Assembly (NCBI GenBank): GCA_014529385.2
Contig: CM043947.1
Span: 133,257,891 to 133,321,890 of the forward strand
Length of the DNA: 64,000 nt
Source: Adiantum capillus-veneris
Taxonomy: Eukaryota > Streptophyta > Polypodiopsida > Polypodiales > Pteridaceae
Direction: 5' to 3'
A program made the position numbers and the translations under genes. Within the stretch, counting starts at the first letter, position 1, and each line of letters starts with the position of its first letter. The notes below the pieces were generated by a model. The model was not told the DNA's origin, searched no databases, and saw only the letters and a program-made list of their open reading frames with translations. Positions 33,202-44,380 of this stretch are shown piece after piece.

Positions 33202-35068
33202 ATCTCACACAAGATAGGTTGTTTACATGAATGCTCCTTGGATAGATTATGTGTATTCTCTAATGCTTTACATTCCCTTGTGCACACATAACAGGGTCCA
33301 GTACTTTTGATGAGCATACCTCACACTCCTGACCTATTCACCTCTGTGAATTTCAATTATTTATTGTATAGTGTGTGATTTGCAATCATTACATGGTAGT
33401 TTTGGCTACAAATTATGTCACTGTTTATGGTTCACAATCATAACATGATTCCAATAGTTTGCATTTATATCATAATGTTTATGCTTTGAAATTATATCTT
33501 ACAGATATGGCAAACACCAAGCTGGAAAATCATCAACAGAAGTTCATCTTTGAGGTTTTAATATGTCACTTTCATCACATGTTACAGGCCAAGATTCATC
33601 GGTGCCTAAACCCTTCAACTCCGGAGCATTATTACCACTTTACAAAGACTTTAACGAAGTCTATATTTGAGCAGCTCCAGTTTGTATTTGCACCCACTTC
33701 TTTTGAAATATCTTTGATGACATAACGTTCATTATTGAACATGGTCAAGCAATTTATTGGGTAGATTTCAAGGAATTTTCAAGAGCTAAAAAATCCTAAA
33801 ATTATCACTTTGCAAGGCATAGCTACTTGCATACAACTTGTGCATCAATTGTGTACTAAGTTTAAGAGTAAGGAGAAGCTAGAAAGATCAGCAAAACAAT
33901 GTTGCCAAAGATCTAGGAGCCAGTGTTAGAGCAGAGCTTGCTACTAGTGCCACCATCGCTTTAGAACTATCACAACTCCCCCCTCTGTAACATGTTTTGC
34001 CTAATACTCCAACCTTCAACACACATGCTCCATAGTTGGGAGAAGAAATATGGGCACAAGTCAAGCGTGTAGGTGTCACCCATCTTGCATTCAAAGATCC
34101 ACTGTATGCTGCAAAGATCTTCAAAGTCCACCTGCATGGGCCCTCATTGGATCAACATGTTTGGATAGCGCTCATTGCAGCATTATTTATGCACGTGCCA
34201 TGGTTCTTCACATGGAGCATCCAATGCTCATTTCACATTTTTGGAATGGAGGCCATGTAGAGAAGTGGATAAAAGAGTGCAATGCAGATAGAAGTCAACT
34301 GGCTATTCAAGGTTATATAACCATTCAAAAACAATAGAGCTATTCCAAAGAGGTTCCAAAGTAATATTTTGTAGATAGTTAATGCTCTTCTTTAAATCTT
34401 GAAGTATCTACATGGCCATGAGTACCTCCACAATGACCTGTACTCCCACAACATGATGCTCCATTTTGGATTGGAGGTCATGCACAAAGACCAAAACAAC
34501 GGCCCACTTTCCGTCTCTCCGCCGCGACTTGTAGGTAGAAACTAGAAAGCAAAGCGAGAGAGATTTTTTGTGGGCCACCCTAGAATATATATCTCCTAAT
34601 CCCCCCCCCCCCCGACTAGATCCATGGACATTTCCTCCATGTACCATACTTGTAAACGACTCTTAAAGTGTATGTACCTGCCCCAAGAGCAAAACAAAAG
34701 GGATTTTTTGAGAAATGTACTTACACACCTTGAGAGTGGCAAGTAAAATAATCCATCAACCTGACCTATCTAATGATTTTGATCTCTTTCTCTGTATAAA
34801 TGGTGCCCATAGAGTGGGTTATGACATTGTAATGACTTCTGGTCTATGTCCAACTGATGACTAAAGTGATGATTTGACTTTTGTCTTCTTTCTAGTTGTA
34901 AATGTAGATAATTTGTATCTCTCTTGCAACATGATTAAGTTATCCTGTATCTTTCTTGCAACTATATAAGTGGTATTCAATAAGCAATTTTAACGTGATG
35001 TGTTATTAACTTCTCACTAACTTCACATCCAAAATTTCTAATCATGACTGATTTGTAGCGATCTATAA
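33202..35068. other. Spacer with faint coding remnants
   Basis: No recognised gene. It contains one short open frame (33507-33725) and another decayed stretch near 34040-34340 (GHVEKWIKECNADRSQ in one frame, no recognised family), and a run of C at ~34598-34611. Confidence 0.5.
33507..33725 (+). CDS. Short hypothetical open frame, possible exon remnant
   Basis: 73 codons from ATG 33507, which lies just after a TATCTTACAG 3' splice-site-like sequence. It begins MANTKLENHQQKFIFEV. No family recognised, no partner exon found, and the surroundings are decayed. It may be the relic of one exon. Confidence 0.25.
   Translation: MANTKLENHQQKFIFEVLICHFHHMLQAKIHRCLNPSTPEHYYHFTKTLTKSIFEQLQFVFAPTSFEISLMT

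Positions 35069-35139
<71 letters not shown>
35069..35139. repeat. (GA)n microsatellite
   Basis: ~70 bases of uninterrupted GA. Confidence 0.95.
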
Positions 35140-35143
<4 letters not shown>

Positions 35144-35591
35144 GGTAAGAAGAAATAACTTACAGCTATTGCCAACATCAAAGAGGATGAGTCTTGGTTG
35201 CAAGGCAAGCCACTCAACATCAAAGAGTGCAAGAAGTTATCCCAAACCACTTTGTACGTTAGTAACTATTTTGAATAGTGGCCCTGAAAATGATTCACGT
35301 CTAGTAAAGCTATCACATTTGTAGCACAAAGGACTAGCACGAGTACTGCTACGAAGATTCATACGAAGAGAGAGGATCATGCCCAACAATATGTAGATGA
35401 CACTTTACTTCATATAGCAGTGGTATGCTCAACATCCTAGGGAGGCGGGTAAATTGGTCAAACCACCCAAAGAATGCTGGCATTGTCCATGGTTGCACTG
35501 CAAAAAAAGTGGCAGCAGCCAATGCCAACTACCCAATTCCTACATGCAAATGCCCTATAGTTCTACTTCCCAAATAATTAGAGGTACTCAT
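35140..35591 (+). other. Worn coding-like flank left of element D
   Basis: Frames with Cys/His-containing text (ECWHCPWLHCKK) but several stops. The last five bases (CTCAT, 35587-35591) are the left target duplication of D. Its continuation is at 61135, where a frame with LIELVRQGHDLVSQ appears, so D may have landed in an old coding remnant. The reading frames do not join cleanly. Confidence 0.35.
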
Positions 35592-36492
35592 TGTTTGGCG
35601 GGAAGAAGCAACGAAGCAATGGGTTCCAGAGAAGGAGTCACTTTTTTGTGGGAAACCCTTGTAAAATTCTTTTGTAAGAGAGCATCTCTAAGCCAAGAAC
35701 TTGTAAAAGAATTTATGAATATTTTTCTGGGAGCAATTGTATATTAGAGAGCCAGTTAGAAGTTTAGGAGATTTTGGCCAGACAAGCCATTTGTAAAGAC
35801 CAAAACTATAAAGGTCAATTTTGTAAGTTTGAACATTATCTTTTTTATGGGAAACTGAGTAGTCAGCGTACGTTTGAGAGCTTGTTCTTGCTCCAACTTG
35901 TAATCTTCGCTACTGTGGCTACGGTAATCCAAATTCAATTTCTTTTATTGCATTGTGTTCCTCTTACTTTGCTCTTCCATTCAAGATTCGGTGTAGGTTT
36001 TAAACTACGAGTTTGAGACCTCAAATCGCTGTTTTGAGTGTTTAAACACGTATTTTATGTTGTTTTGACCCTAGGAGAGGCTTTAGGGACCCTAAAACGA
36101 CCCTTTAGGATCACCTGTTCACTGTTTTTGTTGACTTTGGGACGAACAATCGTGATCTTTGTACCTCTCCAGAATGCTGTGACAGTGATAGGACATGCTC
36201 TTGATAGTCCCCTGTAGCTTCCCTTCAAGTTTCGTGCGAATCCGATGTGATTTGCATGGTAAACGGGCGTGATGACTGTAGAGATGTGTAGAAGGACATA
36301 GGCAGATTACTTGGCTTTTGTGCATATGATTTGCTTGCAGAGTTAGTAGTTGCATCTCATCGAGTTCACTTCATTAGAAATGAAACTCTAGTCAGTTTCC
36401 ATGCCTCATCCTAGTCGCTTCCCTTGTATTGATATTTTATGTTGATGCATGAGAGCTATGCTATGGACGTCCGTTGCAACGACCCGCAAACA
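35592..36492 (+). repeat. 5' LTR of element D
   Basis: 901 bases aligning with 60214-61129 along its length. Starts TGTTTGGCGG and ends GCAAACA. Open frames inside are shadows. Confidence 0.93.
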
Positions 36493-36512
36493 TTGGCACC
36501 ATTGCTGGGGAA
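36493..36512 (+). other. Primer-binding site, element D (tRNA-Asp-like)
   Basis: TTGGCACCATTGCTGGGGAA directly after the 5' LTR. From memory, the tRNA-Asp complement used by Athila-type elements is TGGCGCCGTTGCCGGGGA, which agrees at about 15 of 18 positions. Confidence 0.7.
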
Positions 36513-37036
36513 TGCACCTTAGATGATGAGTGACCGAGTGCACAGATACCTTCCTTAAAAGAAGATCAATCCACAAATCCATTTTACACCTCAGTTAGGT
36601 TGCTAGACAGGGGTTTAGAGCTTAGTGGATTCTAGAGTCAGTGGACCAGCTAGATCCTCTCTTAGGAGATTTAGGGAGCTGTGAGTGAGAGTGTTCAAAG
36701 CATTTTTGCTCTTCAATTTCTCTAATTCGATTGAGTACTGAAATCTTACCCGAAATCCGTCTTGTTTGTTTTGTTTGATTCATTTCTTTATGTTCTTTCA
36801 TTTCTGTACTTAGGAGTAGGATAAGAAAATCACATTCCAGTCAAATTTGGGACAGAATTTAGAGTCGAGAAGCCAAAAAACCATAACTTTGGCAAAAAAG
36901 ACCATAAGACTCTGAAATTTAGAAAATCTGACCAAATAGGGTTGATATTGATTCAAATCACAAAGTGGTAGCACAAAACACTGGGAAATACTTGTCAGAG
37001 GGAGCATACAAAATTTCATCAGATTTGGCCCAGGAA

Positions 37037-37332
37037 CTACGATCACGATCGGTATACCTCTGTACCAGAATTGACAAGATTTGTTGTGTGCCTTCCTGAT
37101 AGGATTCTAAACAAGTTTGTCTAAAGCAACCACACCCAAAAACATCAAAAATCAAGGAAATCAGGCCACTTGGGTAAAACTAGCCTGACAGACCCAGAAA
37201 GTGCAAAATCTTGGCTTTTGGTGATCCAAATGCAAAAAGACTTGGGGGATAGCCTTAAAACATCAGTGTCTACAAGCATGCCAAATTTGGCCTAATTTGG
37301 GTTCAGAACTACGATCGCCATCGGCTAACCTA
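37037..37332 (+). repeat. Two CTACGATCGCGATCGG-type motifs, 272 bases apart
   Basis: Motifs at 37037-37060 (GATCACGATC variant) and 37309-37332 (GATCGCCATC variant). Both are preceded by a TTTGG(C/G)... context. They are members of the D-wide motif set. Confidence 0.75.
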
Positions 37333-37400
37333 AGTGCCAGATTTTGACCAGATTTCATCTGTAAGATCCTCAGGTGTATACAAACATACAAGTCTAAAGA

Positions 37401-38182
37401 TGTTAGGAAATAAGATGTAGCTAAATAGATAATTGAGTAGATTACTTAATGGAGAGAGACAGATTTATATACACGAGATTATAGAGTAGAGAGAGAGAGA
37501 GAGAGAGAGAGAGTACACACGATATACGTGATTCACCCAATGTGGGCTACGTCCACGGGAAAGCAGCCACTCAATGGCTTTAGTACTTCAAAACAAGAAG
37601 TAGTTTACAAAGGGATTATACCCTTAATGGAGCTCCCGCCTTGCTTCACTCTCACCACCTCACACTCACCTTGTTGCATCAACTTCACACTATGAAATGT
37701 GTGTAGAAATGGCCTCCTTTTATAGGCCAAAAGGGCTGCCCTCTCTTATGAGAGACAGCCATGTGTAGTCGCCCTTGTGTGAATAAGTCCAAATCGGACC
37801 CTCCAATCCGCCCATGTGTGGCCGCCCTTGAGAAGACAAGTCCGTTTTTGAATTCGGCCACCGGCCATTGACTTCCGACCACCGGACACCGGCCATTGAC
37901 TTCCGACCACCGGTCATCGGCCATTGACTACCGGCCACCGGCCAATCGACCGGTTGTTTTCCGACCACTTTCCGGCCGCCGTCCGGTCATAATATTCCGG
38001 CGAAAAAAAATTCTCGGGGGCGAGCCTTTAAAGTTGCCCCTGATTCTTGTCCGTGAAAATTTTGGTTTTCGGTGAGTGATTTTCCTTCACACACGATGGC
38101 TTCTCCTCATAATGGGGGCCTTACAAATGTGCGCTTTTACCACAGAAAATTACAAGGGTAAATCAAGCTCCATACTTTAACA
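37401..38182 (-). repeat. 3' LTR of copia element (left)
   Basis: On the minus strand it runs TGTTAAAGTATGG...CCTAACA. Contains a GA run and a cluster of CCGGCCA repeats (~37855-37945). Confidence 0.95.
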
Positions 38183-38198
38183 ATCTCCCACTTGGAGA
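38183..38198 (-). other. Polypurine tract of copia element
   Basis: On the minus strand, CTCCAAGTGGGAGAT sits directly before the 3' LTR. Confidence 0.75.
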
Positions 38199-38242
38199 CT
38201 GATCTCCAAACCAAACCTGTGACTGCTTTCCATTCTGGCTTC

Positions 38243-41200
38243 TTATCCTTGAATGCTGATTGAAGATGAGCAAAAGCTCAACTTCTCCTTGTTGACCACC
38301 TTTGTAAACATGTCTGCAGGATTTTCACTTGTATGCACCTTTCCTAGCTTTAGTTGTCCCTCTTCCAAAAGAGTGTGTATGAAGTGATATCTCACCTCAA
38401 TGTGCTTTGTCCTTGAATGAAAGGCTAAGTTCTTCGCAAGATGGATAGCGCTTTGGCTATCACTGTACAAGACACAATTGTCTTGTTTGAATCCAAGCTC
38501 TTCTAAGAATCTGTGAAGCCACAGAATTTCTTTGCTTGCCTCCGTCATTGCTACATACTCTGCTTCCGTGGTAGAAAGTGAAACCACTTTTTGCAGCTTT
38601 GAAGCCCAGCTTACTACTGTGCCTCCAACCGTGAACACATAGCCAGTAGTGCTCCTTCGAGTATCTTTGTCACCTGCCATATCTGCATCAGCATACCCTT
38701 CTAGAAAAATATCAGTTCCTCCAAAATACAAAGCATTTGTTGTTGTCCCTTTTAGATACCTAAGTATCCACTTCACAGCTTGCCAATTCTCTTTACCTGG
38801 GTTGTCCATGAACCTACTCACAACTCCCACTGCATGTGCAATGTCTAGCCTTGTCCAGACCATAGCATACATTAGAGAACCTACCGCTGCAGCATATGGA
38901 ACTTTAGACATATAGGCTATCTCCTCTTGTGTTTTTGGACACATATCCTTCGTTAGTTTAAAATGACCAGCCAAAGGTGTAGAAACTGATTTTGCATTTT
39001 GCATTGCAAACCTTTCTAGTACCTTCTTGATGTAACCTTCTTGAGATAGCTTTATTGTCTTCTTCGTCTTGTCCCTTGATATTTTCATACCAAGTATCCT
39101 CTTTGCAGCACCTAAATCTTTCATTGAAAAAGATTTGGGCAGCTCCTCTTTTAGGTCTTTGATATCCTGCATGTTAGCACTTGCAATCAACATGTCATCA
39201 ACATACAACATTAGGATGATGAATTTCCCATCTCCCAAATTCTCCGTGTAGACGCAGTGATCCGAGTTGCATCTTGTGAATCCATGATCCAACATCCATC
39301 GATCAAACTTCAAGTACCATTGTCTTGATACTTGCTTTAAACCATACAAGCTCTTCTTTAATCTGCAAACCATTTTCTCCTTACCTTTTACTTCATACCC
39401 CTTTGGTTGAAGCATGTAGATTTCCTCCTCTAAGTCACCGTGAGGGAATGCCGTATTTATATCCATTTGCTCGAGATTTAGATCATGAGCATCCACAAGG
39501 CTTAAGACAAGCCTAATTGAGTTCATTTTTACAACAGGAGAAAATATTTCATTGAAGTCAATACCTTTCTTTTGAGAAAAACCTTTTACCACAAGCCTAG
39601 ACTTGTACCTTTTCTTCCCACCTTCTTCTTCCTTTACCTTGTACACCCATTTGTTTTGAAGTGCCCGCTTACCTTTAGGCAACTCAACCAACTCCCATGT
39701 TTGGTTGCGATGTAGTGAGTCCATCTCCACTTGCATGCTCTTCGTCCATTCTTCTTTGGATTCATGTTGCATAGCTTCTTCATATGATTCCGGCTCTCCA
39801 GAATCTGAGATCAAGAGATGGTTGAAGGAAGGAACAAACCTTTTTGGAGGTCTACTTGCTCTTGTAGATCTTCGGGGAATAGGTTGAGGCTCCTCATTTG
39901 GTTGACGTTGTTGCACATTGTCACCGTTTGCAGTCCTTGAGTCTTCACCGTCCTCAAGCTCCATGTACTCATCACCTGTTTCTTTTGTTTGTTTTCTTTC
40001 CAAGCAATCTTTGTACATATTTTGTTCGTTAAAAATTACATCCCTACTCCTTAAGATTTTACCATCTTCAGGATTCCATAGGCGATACCCAAAGTCTCCT
40101 TCTCCATAGCCAATGAAGAAACACTTTTTGGACTTTGCATCTAACTTTGATCTTAGGCTTCTATCTATGTGCATGAAAGCCTCACACCCAAACACTTTGA
40201 GAAATGCATAATTCACCGGTTTACCTGTCCATGCCTCTTTTGGAACTCCCCCATCCAATGCCGTTGAGGGTGATCGATTGATTAAGTACACAGACATACT
40301 TACATTTCCCGCCCAAAGCTCAAGCAGTAGGCCTGCATGTAGCCGCATGCTTCGTGCTTGTTCCATGATTGTCCTGCTCATCCTTTCCGAAATCCCATTT
40401 TGTTGAGGTGTCCTTGGGGTTGTCCGTTGCCTCCGAATGCCATTGCTAGCACAAAAGCTTTCAAAAGCTTGGCTGCAATATTCGCCTCCATTGTCGGATC
40501 TGAGGCATTTAACCTTGGTACCTGTTTCATTCTCCACAAACGCTTTCCACCTTTGAAATATGGAAAATACATCGGATTTATTCTTCATGACATAAACCCA
40601 TGTTTTTCTAGTCGCATCGTCTATGAATGTTACATAGTACAATGAGCCACCAAGTGATGGTGTACTTGTAGGACCCCAAACATCAGAATGAACCAACTCA
40701 AGTTTTTTATTTTTTCTTTCATTTCCTGATTTTTGAAATTTTACCCTCTTTTGTTTACCATAAATACAATCTTCATAGAACTCTAAGTCCACTTCTTTCA
40801 AACCTGGTAGAAGCTTCTTTGTTTGAAGGATTTGCATTCCTTTGGCACTCATATGCCCAAGTCGGTAGTGCCACACCGCACTGTCAACTTCTGTAGTTGC
40901 TGCACAAGCTGAAGGTTGCATGCTAACAGTACACAAGTAAAGTGTACCGACTTTTTCACCCTTGGCAACCACCAAAGATCCCTTTGAGATCTTCCACCGT
41001 TTGTTTCCGAATGCAATGTTGTGACCTTCATCGTCCAATTGTCCTGTAGAGATCAAATATTTGCGAAGAGAAGGAACATGCCTAACATCTTTAAGCTTCC
41101 ATTCATTTCCGTTAGCAGTTTTGACAGAAACTGTACCTTTGCCGACAATCTCACAAGCTTCATCATCTCCCAAGTATACATACCCAAAATTACCTTTGGT

Positions 41201-42061
41201 GTAGTCTTGGAAATGTTGCTTGTGTGGTGTCGCATGGAATGAAGCCCCGGAATCTACTATCCAGGAATTAGACACATTGTCTAATGAGAGAATTAGAGCA
41301 TCTTGCTCTACTTTACCTGCCACATTGTCCTCCGATGTTGGCTTGTTGTCTTGAGACTCTATCTCCTTCTTCTTCTTGGACCAGCAATCCTTCTTGACGT
41401 GGCCCTTCTTGCTGCAGTTCCAACATTCAAGAACTGACTTTGTGCGTGACTTGCTCCGCCTTGAGCGATCACGACCCTTTTGGTTTTTGAACCTCTCCTT
41501 AAGCATTCCTCTTGTTTCCACTGATAGTGCAGCACTTGATGATTCTCCTGTGCTTCTCCTTCGCATTTCCTCACTTAGGAGAACACCCACAACATCATCA
41601 AACTTAAGAGTATTTGTGCCAAAGATAGAATTACTTAAAGCCATCACAAGGCTGTCCCAACTATCCGGTAGAGATGATAGTATAAGGAGAGCTCCCACTT
41701 CATCATCGAAATTGATTTTCACTGATCGAAGTTGACTTATGTTTGTGTTAAAGTCATTTAGGTGTTCTGCAACTGAACTATTCTCTGCCATCTTTAGATT
41801 GAACAAGTGCTTCATAAGAAATACCTTATTGGATGCCGATGGTTTCTCGTAGAAGTCGTCAAGTGACTTCATCAAGTCCTCCGTGGTCTTCATCTCCGAA
41901 ACATTGAAGGCCATCGTTGACGCCAAGCTTAACCGGATTGTTCCCAGTGCCTTTCGATCAAGGACAATCCATGCTTCATCTGCCATTGTTGCGGGCTTCT
42001 TCGCAAGACCGCCTAGTGGCAAATAGAGGTCCTTTAGGTAGAGATAGTCTTCAATCTGCAT
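38243..42061 (-). CDS. Copia gag-pol polyprotein, 1272 codons
   Basis: One uninterrupted frame with domains in Ty1/copia order. UBN2-type gag (YEKPSASNKVFLM). CCHC knuckle CWNCSKKGHVKKDC at residues ~213-226. Protease with WIVDSGAS, catalytic D at ~270. Pre-integrase domain YRLGHMS. Integrase with D460, D523 and E559; the last two have exactly 35 residues between them. RT with the YVDD box at ~953-956. RNase H with YADADMAGD, ending NPADMFTK. The RT motif A reads DINTAFPHGD, with Pro where Leu is usual. The start is internal: the likely original ATG is at 42121-42123, but the intervening ~20 codons are out of frame (one base short at the T-run 42078-42081). Pol is therefore intact while the N-terminus of gag is lost. 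Confidence 0.95.
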   Translation of the reverse strand: MQIEDYLYLKDLYLPLGGLAKKPATMADEAWIVLDRKALGTIRLSLASTMAFNVSEMKTTEDLMKSLDDFYEKPSASNKVFLMKHLFNLKMAENSSVAEHLNDFNTNISQLRSVKINFDDEVGALLILSSLPDSWDSLVMALSNSIFGTNTLKFDDVVGVLLSEEMRRRSTGESSSAALSVETRGMLKERFKNQKGRDRSRRSKSRTKSVLECWNCSKKGHVKKDCWSKKKKEIESQDNKPTSEDNVAGKVEQDALILSLDNVSNSWIVDSGASFHATPHKQHFQDYTKGNFGYVYLGDDEACEIVGKGTVSVKTANGNEWKLKDVRHVPSLRKYLISTGQLDDEGHNIAFGNKRWKISKGSLVVAKGEKVGTLYLCTVSMQPSACAATTEVDSAVWHYRLGHMSAKGMQILQTKKLLPGLKEVDLEFYEDCIYGKQKRVKFQKSGNERKNKKLELVHSDVWGPTSTPSLGGSLYYVTFIDDATRKTWVYVMKNKSDVFSIFQRWKAFVENETGTKVKCLRSDNGGEYCSQAFESFCASNGIRRQRTTPRTPQQNGISERMSRTIMEQARSMRLHAGLLLELWAGNVSMSVYLINRSPSTALDGGVPKEAWTGKPVNYAFLKVFGCEAFMHIDRSLRSKLDAKSKKCFFIGYGEGDFGYRLWNPEDGKILRSRDVIFNEQNMYKDCLERKQTKETGDEYMELEDGEDSRTANGDNVQQRQPNEEPQPIPRRSTRASRPPKRFVPSFNHLLISDSGEPESYEEAMQHESKEEWTKSMQVEMDSLHRNQTWELVELPKGKRALQNKWVYKVKEEEGGKKRYKSRLVVKGFSQKKGIDFNEIFSPVVKMNSIRLVLSLVDAHDLNLEQMDINTAFPHGDLEEEIYMLQPKGYEVKGKEKMVCRLKKSLYGLKQVSRQWYLKFDRWMLDHGFTRCNSDHCVYTENLGDGKFIILMLYVDDMLIASANMQDIKDLKEELPKSFSMKDLGAAKRILGMKISRDKTKKTIKLSQEGYIKKVLERFAMQNAKSVSTPLAGHFKLTKDMCPKTQEEIAYMSKVPYAAAVGSLMYAMVWTRLDIAHAVGVVSRFMDNPGKENWQAVKWILRYLKGTTTNALYFGGTDIFLEGYADADMAGDKDTRRSTTGYVFTVGGTVVSWASKLQKVVSLSTTEAEYVAMTEASKEILWLHRFLEELGFKQDNCVLYSDSQSAIHLAKNLAFHSRTKHIEVRYHFIHTLLEEGQLKLGKVHTSENPADMFTKVVNKEKLSFCSSSISIQG

Positions 42062-42123
42062 CTTCCAATGTTGGTAGTTTTGCCGTTGAACTTCTCAATC
42101 TTGAGCTTCCCTTCCTCCGCCAT
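42062..42123 (-). pseudogene. Out-of-frame N-terminus of copia gag
   Basis: From ATG (minus strand, 42123) the start MAEEGKLKIEKFNGK is typical of copia gag. After the T-run at 42078-42081 the frame no longer joins the 1272-codon ORF. A one-base deletion in the homopolymer is the simplest reading. Confidence 0.75.
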
Positions 42124-42182
42124 AACTCCCACTCAATTCAAGGAATCCTTTCCTTGAGATAATTTAGCTACGAGAAAACCTT

Positions 42183-42194
42183 GCTCTGATACCA
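42183..42194 (-). other. Primer-binding site, initiator tRNA-Met type
   Basis: On the minus strand TGGTATCAGAGC, two bases after the 5' LTR, the classic plant copia site. Confidence 0.92.
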
Positions 42195-42196
42195 GT

Positions 42197-42988
42197 TGTT
42201 AGGAAATAAGACGTAGCTAAATAGATAATTGAGTAGATTACTTAATGGAGAGAGACAGATTTATATACACGAGATTATAGAGTAGAGAGAGAGAGAGAGA
42301 GAGTACACACGATATACATGATTTACCCAATGTGGGCTACGTCCACGGGAAAGCAGCCACTCAATGGCTTTAGTACTTCAAAACAAGAAGTAGTTTACAA
42401 AGGGATTATACCCTTAATGGAGCTCCCACCTTGCTTCACTCTCACCACCTCACACTCACCTTGTTGCATCAACTTCACACTATGAAATGTGTGTAGAAAT
42501 GGCCTCCTTTTATAGGCCAAAAGGGTTGCCCTCTCTTATGAGAGACAGCCATGTGTAGTCGCCCTTGTGCGAATAAGTCCAAATCGGACCCTCCAATCCG
42601 CCCATGTGTGGCCGCCCTTGAGAAGACAAGTCCGCTTTTAAATTCGGCCACCGGCCATTGAATTCGGCCACCGGCCACCGGCCATTGACTTCCGACCACC
42701 GGTCATTGGCCATTGACTACCGGCCACCGGCCAACCGACCGGTTGTTTTCCGACCACTTTCCGGCCGCCGTCCGGCCATAATATTCCGGCGAAAAATAAT
42801 ATTCCGGCGAAAAAAAAAGTCTCGGGGGCGAGCCTTTAAAGTTGCCCCTCATTCTTGTCCGTGAAAATTTTGGTTTCCGGTGAGTGATTTTCCTTCACGC
42901 ACGGTGGCTTCTCCTCATAATGGGGGCCTTACAAATGTGCGCTTTTATCACAGAAAATTACAAGGGTAAATCAGGCTCCATACTTACA
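42197..42988 (-). repeat. 5' LTR of copia element (right)
   Basis: On the minus strand TGTAAGTATGG...CCTAACA. Carries a short extra GGCCACCGGCCATTG-type duplication near 42640-42680 and an extra GGCGAAAAATAATATTCC unit near 42786 compared with the left LTR. Confidence 0.95.
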
Positions 42989-43344
42989 AAAGAACCTAGA
43001 GCCAAAAACCTCAAAATACCTGTCAAACTATCTGAATACAGATCCAAGTCAAAAACTGCTAAGCTAGCATGGAAATTGACTTTCAGTAGACCAAAACACA
43101 TCAAAACTGGGAAGAAACCATACAGAGGGATAGCCTGTACACAAGAAAACCCTAGATAGCTTTCAAATCCCAAAACAAACACCAAAATCAAGTCAAACTG
43201 ATAGATTCAAGAAAACAAACACTTCCAACCAAGAACTGGTAAAAGCTTGACTTTTAGGAGTCTGAATACAAAAGTATCATGTGGGTAGCCTTAAAATAGT
43301 CTAGTGAACAAGCTGGTGAAGTTCCATCAAATTTGGGCTCAGAA

Positions 43345-43368
43345 GTACGATCGCGATCGGTGTACCTC
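43345..43368 (+). repeat. GTACGATCGCGATCGGTGTACCTC motif copy in D leader
   Basis: Full-strength copy with the 12-bp palindrome CGATCGCGATCG; the flanking GTAC...GTAC extends the symmetry. Confidence 0.85.
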
Positions 43369-43829
43369 TGGCCTAGATCTGACTCATTTTTGACCTGTTC
43401 ATAGACCTAGACTATTTAAGATATCAGGAGTTGTCAAAACCCAAATTGGACATACTGTCAATAATCTGCAAGCAAAATTGTGTTGAAGTCATTTTGAAGT
43501 TGTTGAATCTGCTGACATTTGGAATGATACAGTGATCTCATAGCCATCAAGTGTATTCATTTGGAGAAATCGATCAAGTAACAATCCATGCAATCGGGAG
43601 GTTTAGAAGATAACTCCATTTCCAGGTAAGAGGTTTGGATTCAGTCGGTAAATTCCACTTTCTTCATGTTTTTGAGATTGGGAAAACAAATCAACAACCA
43701 ACATCGAAATTTAGCGGATCAAGCAAGTGTTTTATCAACGGAGGAGAGCATAAACCAAGGTGTAGTACGACCGCTAGAGCCGATCCCTGAAGAAAGTATT
43801 TTCGATACTTCCTAAATGAAAGAGAAAAC

Positions 43830-44363
43830 ATGGCAGCAGGACCATCAGACCCTTCGGCCACAATGAAGCTATTGTTCATCAAGTATCAATATGAAAACAA
43901 GCAAGGTGCCAAGATCTACAAAGATGGTATGGACCGCTACTGTGTGAAAATAGAAGATAGACCAAGTGAGTTCAAGGACTTAGTGCCTGTGAGCTATAGA
44001 GGAGATAGGTACCTAGATGACGAAGGTATCATGTACTTGGTAGTCCTGAATCCTAACATTGTGGACAAGTGGGGATTGATGGGCACGAAAGCCAAAGTAG
44101 ATGAGGAACCTGAGGAGAAAGCACCAACAATGAGCTTCCCTAATGTTAGGTTAAGGCGAGAAAACAAAACTTTGAGAGTCAACACAAACAACGTCTACGT
44201 GGGGTTTTACAAATATAATAATGGAGAGGAAGATCTCTATTATGGATGCGAGGAACCCTACGTCGATGAGATGAAAGAGCGGAAAAAACTTTATGTCTTC
44301 ACCTACACAGAGGGATCAGAAACGAAAATTGTCGCATACGACAAATATGGAGATGATACGTAG
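43830..44363 (+). CDS. Element D gag N-terminal frame
   Basis: 177 codons from ATG 43830 (MAAGPSDPSAT) to a TAG. Charged, no recognised domain; position after the leader and before the capsid-like region suggests a matrix-like N-terminus of gag. The next gag part is in another frame, so either a frameshift or a separate small ORF is present. Confidence 0.5.
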   Translation: MAAGPSDPSATMKLLFIKYQYENKQGAKIYKDGMDRYCVKIEDRPSEFKDLVPVSYRGDRYLDDEGIMYLVVLNPNIVDKWGLMGTKAKVDEEPEEKAPTMSFPNVRLRRENKTLRVNTNNVYVGFYKYNNGEEDLYYGCEEPYVDEMKERKKLYVFTYTEGSETKIVAYDKYGDDT

Positions 44364-44380
44364 CAATCGATAAAAAGGAG

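Larger units (their letters stand above)
37401..42988 (-). mobile_element. Ty1/copia element, full length, nested in D leader
   Basis: Minus orientation. LTRs 37401-38182 and 42197-42988, flanked by AAAGA at 37396-37400 and 42989-42993. It has an initiator-Met primer site next to the right-hand (5') LTR, a polypurine tract next to the left-hand (3') LTR, and one long gag-pol frame. The LTRs differ by roughly 2% by eye plus short indels, so this is the youngest insertion in the window. It postdates D. Confidence 0.96.
36513..43829 (+). other. Leader of element D, interrupted by copia element
   Basis: Non-coding leader: 36513-37395 and 42994-43829 flank the nested copia element. It contains copies of the CGATCGCGATCGG motif (37037, 37309, 43345) within degenerate ~277-bp units. 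CCAG/GTAAGAGG, a strong 5' splice site, lies at 43622-43633, about 200 bases before the gag ATG. No credible protein frame. Confidence 0.7.

Noticed and set aside
37685-37968. Minus-strand frames rich in SQWP/GR in the copia LTR (also 42475-42713)
   Set aside because: They come from the CCGGCCA repeat cluster in the LTR and are present in both LTRs; no protein domain.
38649-41735. Many plus-strand frames across the copia element
   Set aside because: Antisense shadows of the 1272-codon minus-strand gag-pol, which carries all the motifs.
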